From Amanita rubescens (lineage: Eukaryota > Basidiomycota > Agaricomycetes > Agaricales > Amanitaceae), in assembly GCA_015039365.1 (NCBI GenBank), contig WION01000008.1, forward strand, positions 885,325 to 949,324: a stretch of 64,000 bases of DNA, in the 5' to 3' direction. The translations under genes and the position numbers were made by a program. Every line of letters starts with the position of its first letter. Positions within the stretch are counted from its first letter, which is position 1. Under the pieces are notes generated by a model. The model saw only the letters and a program-made list of their open reading frames with translations, made no database searches and had not been told where the DNA came from. Shown here piece by piece: positions 58,718 to 64,000 of this stretch.

Positions 58718-60886
58718 ATGCCTGAATCACTCGCTTCCCAACAACGTATCGTCCCTGGCGCTCCCCCTCCAGCACCCCTTTCAAAAACCCAAAAGAAAAA
58801 GCGCAAGGCAAAAGTCAAAACTGGCCCTGAGAACAGCCCCATCGATACTAACGACATCGACCACCCCGAATCACCTATTATCACCACCCCAGATGCACCC
58901 GCCATACCTCTCGTTGAAAATGCCCCTGATGCAGGTGATTCTCAAAAGGATGTCCTCGCTCCGGGGCAAGAGACCCCAGATCTTCCAGACGAGCTCAAGC
59001 ACAGTCCAGTCGTGGAGCTTGTCAGCAAACGACTAAAAGCAACTACTAAAAAAATAGTTGAGTGCATCATTTTTTTTTATTAGTCTCGTGCTACATATTC
59101 AATATCATCAGACAAGGATTACAGTCTATGCTGCCACGGATCCAGAAAAGTTGAACGATGACCAGAAGCGTATACTCAAATCCTTGCCCACACTCGAGGC
59201 TGTCCAGAAGGAGCTGATCGAGGTCAAAAAGGCTGTCGAAGTATGTCCAAAGATTTTTAGTTGATACTCGACGCTTACGTTTCTCAGGTTCATGAAGCCG
59301 AATTGGCCCACGAGTTAATTGCCAAAAAACTCGAAACAGAAAAGGCGCAAAGGGCTAGAATATCAGACGCTGTCGCTGCGGCTGAGGTTTGTACTTTTCC
59401 TGAACCGATATGAATCTGACTGACTGGATCCAAGAGTACATTGGTGACAAGGATGATGGATGTACTTGACCTTCTTCGACTTCGATCTCTCCATGCTTCT
59501 GGGGAACTGGTTGCTGACCAGGGAGAAGAATCCACCATTCATGCCATCGCTGATGCCTTACTTGGCACTGATGTCGAGAAAAAGGAGGCCATTATCAAAG
59601 ACTTTTTACAGGGATCTGACTTTGATGGTATACCATGTATGTATAAGAATACGCATCTGCCACTCTATACTCACCAATCCAGATACCCGGCTATCGGAGA
59701 TTATAGCAGCTGGCCTAGTGGCCCCACCTCGGACCCCTACTCCCCCTCCCGTAGAGGAAATTGAAGAAGTACAGGTTGAAGTAGAGCCTGAGCCAACTGC
59801 AGAGGTCACTGTTACAGGCATACCTGAAACCGTATACCCCAAAACGGGCTTCAGCTTTGTGCAAGAAAGCGAGATCGACGATACTCAGCCAGTGGATGAC
59901 GGTGAATGGATAGATGCAGGAGCATCCACGGCGGAACAAGTTCTCGAGGAAGAACTCGCTAATGACCACGTTGAGCGGGAGGTCACGCCTGAGCCACCGA
60001 TTCAAGAAAGAGTTGCCCCCGTTGTCGAGGAGCCGACGACGGGCGCCTCCATTGATTGGGCAACGGACGAGACTGAATTGCCCCCGATTACCAGTATCCA
60101 CGAGAGCTTTGGAATGACTGGACCGATACCTTCAGCAGAAGTACGGACCGAGCCTGTGCCTGAAGCGACAAATGGCCGGCCTCCTAGGCCACATTATAGA
60201 AGGCCACATCATGATGAGGAAGGGTTTACACATTCAAGAGGTGGTCGTGGCCGTGGTGGTGGTCGAGGATTTAGAGGTGATCGAGGCGGGCATCGCGGTT
60301 TCCGGGGCGGTGAACGTGGTGGCCGCGGCGGATTCAGAGGTGGGGAGGGTGGATTCAGATCCGGAGAGGGTGGCTACAGATCCGGAGAGGGTGGCTACAG
60401 ATCCGGAGAGGGTGGCCACAGAGGCGAAGAGGGTGGCTACAGAGGTGGAGAAGGTGGATTCAGAGGCAGAGAGGGTGGCCACAGAGGCGAAGAGGGTGGC
60501 TACAGAGGTGGAGAAGGTGGATTCAGAGGCAGAGAGGGTGGATTCAGAAGCGGAGAGGGCGGATTCAGAAGCGGAGAGGGTGGCTATCGCGGCGGCGAGA
60601 ATGGTGGCGTTCGTGGCGGCGAAGGTGGTGATAGTCCTCGTGCTGGTGAGGGCGGTGGTTTCCGGGGCGGCGAGGGTCGTGGCGGATACCGTGGTCGAGG
60701 CGAAGGCCGTGGAGGTATGTTGGTTGAATTCACTGAAAACAATTTTATACTAATCTTTATTGATCAGGGTTCCGTCGAGGTAATGGTGAACACCGTGGAC
60801 GAGGGCGTGGGAGGGGCCGTGGTGGCGACCGAGGAGCACCGCTGGCGGGTTCTCAGGTTGCTGCTGCAGAGCCCGCGGCGACGTGA
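58718..60886 (+). CDS. RGG-box protein with Caprin-like architecture
   Basis: Start [20 protein letters not shown] with a basic KKKRKAKVK that may be a nuclear signal. After a GTTGAG intron, [20 protein letters not shown] opens a helical block ([16 protein letters not shown] and [20 protein letters not shown]) and [20 protein letters not shown] central acidic, Pro-rich region holds [10 protein letters not shown], which resembles the G3BP-binding motif of animal Caprins (aromatic-x-F-I/V-Q-D/E-S). The C terminus is a long [10 protein letters not shown] array ending [20 protein letters not shown] and a TGA at 60884-60886. Six exons, about 640 residues. A Caprin homologue would bind RNA and an NTF2-like partner in stress granules; this is inferred from layout, not from confident homology. 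It lies 97 bp upstream of THI6. Confidence 0.7.
60339..60600 (+). repeat. RGG-encoding minisatellite
   Basis: A tandem array of 24-27-nt coding units inside the RGG gene, reading [20 protein letters not shown] and similar. Adjacent units such as the AGATCCGGAGAGGGTGGCTAC copies near 60357-60420 are identical, and a larger block (about 60408-60475 and 60474-60540) is itself duplicated. Length changes here alter the number of RGG/FRGG motifs without breaking the frame. Confidence 0.8.
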
Positions 60887-60982
60887 GGCGCGGTGCGCAA
60901 GGACGATATATTTGGTGCTCTTGACTGCTTAGTAGGATACGTCGTGTATTAGATAGATTATTGATACTCATCTTATCTCCGC

Positions 60983-63073
60983 ATGCCAGAGATTGATTAT
61001 TCGCTTTACCTCGTGTCCGGCAGGGATCTATTGCCTCCGGGAAAGGTATCCCTTGTCTTGTTGTTGCTTTCTTGCTTCTGAACACCGGCCAGGGGTACTT
61101 GACGTCTTTGGAAGAGGTACTACAGGCATCCCTGAACGCCGTTACGAACTAATCCATTTTTAGGCTATTCAGGGCGGCGTCACCGTCGTCCAAATCCGCG
61201 AAAAAAATGTTGAAACCAGCGACGTGAGTTCTCAGTCCTTTTAAACTATACGCCGTCAAACTTAAGCTCTCGAAAAAAGTTTTTACGAATCGCCGCATCG
61301 TCCAAGTCTCTCTGCGACAAGTACAACATACCGCTAATTGTCAACGACCGAATCGACATCGTGCTCGCTATAAAGGCGCATGGCGTCCACCTCGGGCAGA
61401 CGGACATGCCTGTATCCATTGCACGGCAGCTTTTACCCCCAGGAACGGTGATTGGGGTGTCATGCAACACTTTGGAGCAGGTAAAAAGAGCAGTCAAGGA
61501 CGGTGCGGACTACATCGGGATCGGTGCTATATGGGCTACAACGACAAAGAAGCTGACGAGCCCTGTCATTGGAGTCAGAGGCGTAGGCAATATGTTACAA
61601 GTTCTAGATGGGACTGGGATCAAAGCCGTCGGGATAGGTGGGATTCTCATTTTGTTCCTTTATGCTTCGGTTGTTGACGATTTTAAAAGGCGGAATTAAA
61701 ACATCCAACTTGTTGCGTACGCTCTATGGTTCTGTGTCCCGGACGGGCCATGCGTTTGATGGCGTTGCAGTTGTCTCCGAGATTATGGCTTCACCTCTGC
61801 CAACGGAAACTGCACAGAAAATGAAAGACGTTGTGAGGGGGTTCAAAGACGGACTGCGGACTCATGTGTCTAGTCCACGACGTGGCCTTTGGATTAGCCC
61901 CGACAGAACGTCAATTCTGGAAGGAGTATGCAGGTTAGTTGAAGAAGTTAGAAGATCCGGTCCTCTTATCCATCAGGTCTGTCTTTCTGCTGGGGAAAGC
62001 ATAAGAGATGATTGAAGACCCATCAGATCACGAACACAGTAGTGACTACTCAGTCTGCTAACGTCACTTTGGCATTGGGCGCAAGTCCTATCATGGCTAC
62101 TGAAGCTCAGGAAATGGAAGATCTTGCCAAAGTCTCCGGGGCACTTCTCATCAATATTGGCACACTAAAGTCAGAGGTCAAGGCAGGAATGATCAGGGCT
62201 GGTATGTGAATACATACCATTTATGTTGTAAAGCAGTCACTGATATCAATATCAGGGCACTTTGCCAACGTGTACAGGAAACCGGTTGTGTTTGACCCAG
62301 TCGGAATAGGCGCGACGTCATTCCGAAAAGAGACAGTGAAAGGTATGTGATTCTTGGTATGTCCCCACGATTTAGATGGCTAGCATAGTACCAGAGTTGT
62401 TGGACACCTTCCAAGCTAGTGTCATCAAAGGGAACGCAGGGGAATTGTCTGCCCTGGCCGGCTCAATAGAGGTCAGCGATTTGATTTCTTTTATCAATTA
62501 ATTTAACTCCTTTAATATCTCAGGTATCATCAAAAGGAGTGGACAGCACCGGTGACTTCAAAGATCCCGTATCCTTTGTTCGAGAATTGGCAAAAAGAGA
62601 GCGTCAGTAATCACTGCATTGCTCTCAAAAGTGGACATTAACGATCACTTTATAAAGAGTGTGTTGTTGTTCTGACAGGACAGGTTGATTATGTTTCGGA
62701 CGGTGAACGCGTGGTGGCCCTTAAAAACGGGCACAGCAATCTGGGAAAGATGACTGGGTCCGGTTGTATTCTTGGTTCCTGCATCGCAACGTACTGTGCT
62801 GCGGCTGCAGCTTTAAGCGATGATCAATCTTCCTCGGGTTATAAACTCGTTGACGGGGACATGTTCTTGGGTGCGATCGCAGGGTAAGTTTGCGCGTCAA
62901 ATTCCTAAATCAGCGGTTGATGATCATGTAGCACGCTTGCCTTGACCATCGCGGGCGAGAGAGCCGCGAAGGTAACAACTCTCGGCAGCTTTCTTTCAGG
63001 AATAATCAGTGAACTATGGGACATGACGCCAGCGTCCATTCATGAATATGCTGATATTGAATTGCCTATCTAG
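60983..63073 (+). CDS. THI6: Thiamine biosynthesis bifunctional enzyme (TMP synthase / hydroxyethylthiazole kinase)
   Basis: Makes thiamine phosphate from the pyrimidine and thiazole precursors; cytosolic. Start [21 protein letters not shown]-terminal TMP synthase (TIM barrel): [74 protein letters not shown]-terminal hydroxyethylthiazole kinase: [74 protein letters not shown], and the kinase-active [20 protein letters not shown], where the last Cys follows the ribokinase-like GSGC anion hole. Ten or so introns; TAG at 63071-63073. Frames join well through the kinase part. No thiamine-pyrophosphate riboswitch could be identified in the short 96-bp leader. Confidence 0.93.
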
Positions 63074-63275
63074 TGTGTAGCCGTGTTATACAAGTAAAAT
63101 AAGGATACAACAAGGCGGTGTACCATAAATACTCTATACATGTCCATATGATATTAGGCGCAGACTGTGCTGATGATGCCGCTGGTTTGGTATGTGCATG
63201 TGTTCTGGCGTGCTTGTTCCCGAGCATGTAAAACGACTCGAGCTGCCAACATTGGGTGAATGATTCGGGTCAAAC

Positions 63276-64000
63276 TTATATACTATCAGAAATAGCAGGA
63301 GTTGAAACACGTTCACGCACAGAAGTGCTGGTACGGGAAACTGGGCCTATGGGCGTGAAAAACGATCTGTTAATTACCCTGCCAGAAGTTTTACTAATCG
63401 AAATACGCACCCCTAATTCCCCAATCCAGAAGATAAGCCCAAGAGACAACACTGTAATAATAAATGCTATGGTGTGAGAAATTGCCACGAAATAAACCTA
63501 CCAAAGAGGTAGAAATAATATGTGATGCCTTGCATAGCCGCCTCAGCAAGACTTGAATGTTTTGAAGCACTGCTCACCATCACGGTATAGGGTGAATATT
63601 GGCCGAGACACCCGTCCTCTTCTCGCTAATATTAATGTCATGTCTTATGTCTTCAAAGAAAAAAGAAACGTACACTCTATCACCACCCTTGTCACAAGTA
63701 AGATACAAAGCACTTTGCAAGCAGGTTAGGCCAGATCAAGGCAACGGAACGGATTTGACTTACGGGCGTCGTAGATAAGCAGTAACATCCAATTAATCCA
63801 CACTTGCGAATAGTTCGAGCCGGTGCTCGAAACACATACTACACCAAAGGGCCCCCCATCCAAGACCACAACTACCTCAACTCGTTAGAAAAGATCGGAA
63901 TAGCGATGGTCGAGATCTGTTACAATTTATATCTTGTAGAACCGAATTGTTGACGTAAAATCCATAAGTGGTCCAAAACAAGGCAAAGGAGATGATGGCA
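63276..64000 (-). CDS. Multi-pass membrane protein (DUF6533-like), partial
   Basis: Runs off the right edge, so only the C-terminal part is visible. Reading down the minus strand, hydrophobic exons include QVWINWMLLLIYDA, and AMQGITYYFYLF joined across a short intron to AFIITVLSLGLIFW; the frame ends PAISDSI at 63276. This pattern (WINWxLLLxYD, then a short loop, then GIxYYxYLF) matches the 7TM DUF6533 proteins that are numerous in agaricomycetes. Exon edges are not all resolved. The function of that family is unknown. Confidence 0.45.

Noticed and set aside
60172..60753. 193-codon alternative frame in the RGG array (Val/Ala/Glu repeats)
   Set aside because: It is a shadow of the tandem repeat in another frame; the RGG frame is in phase with upstream and downstream exons.

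Overview
The window looks like nuclear DNA of a filamentous basidiomycete, most likely an agaricomycete. Genes carry many introns of about 45-60 nt, they are closely packed, and the protein set is typical of that group: a Cdc24 exchange factor with a PB1 tail, Prm1, an agaricomycete-type 2OG-Fe(II) oxygenase, a BTB family protein, a DUF6533-like membrane protein and a Crinkler-type effector. No rRNA, tRNA, CRISPR array or intact transposon was found.

Layout. 0-6.6 kb: the 3' end of glutamate-cysteine ligase, mitochondrial ATP synthase delta, replication factor A subunit 3 (minus strand) and a large AlkB-like oxygenase. 6.7-12.2 kb (minus): a PH/coiled-coil protein and an Hsp20-like protein. 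12.2-16.6 kb: sparse, with one secreted protein. 16.6-24.5 kb (minus): a truncated acetoacetyl-CoA synthetase (AACS) copy, a Crinkler-type gene, then an intact AACS; the truncated copy and the intact gene share a direct duplication of about 1.37 kb that brackets the Crinkler gene. 25.0-31.4 kb: SEY1 and PRM1. 31.8-35.6 kb: a second, diverged AACS divergent from RNA polymerase III subunit RPC11. 37.8-41.1 kb: CDC24. 44.1-52.8 kb (minus): a GH63 glycosidase and a large RhoGAP. 53.1-58.7 kb (minus): a mitochondrial carrier, a single-pass surface protein and a BTB protein. 58.7-63.1 kb (plus): an RGG-box protein with Caprin-like layout and THI6. The right edge cuts a multi-pass membrane protein.

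How the genes relate. This is mostly housekeeping DNA with no operon-like logic. CDC24 (GEF) and the RhoGAP lie within 15 kb and could act on the same Rho-family GTPases. Two active-looking AACS paralogues plus a dead copy indicate local duplication of ketone-body/acetoacetate activation. The most unusual segment is 16.6-24.5 kb, where an effector-type gene (ubiquitin-like header, P-loop NTPase, nuclease-like domain, basic tail) sits between direct repeats. The neatest gene structure is RPC11, where a 7-nt microexon is forced by the conserved C-terminal zinc ribbon.

Limits: gene models were spliced by eye. The first 5.5 kb contains a few single-base frame breaks that no intron explains; they may be assembly errors. 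Residue positions are approximate.
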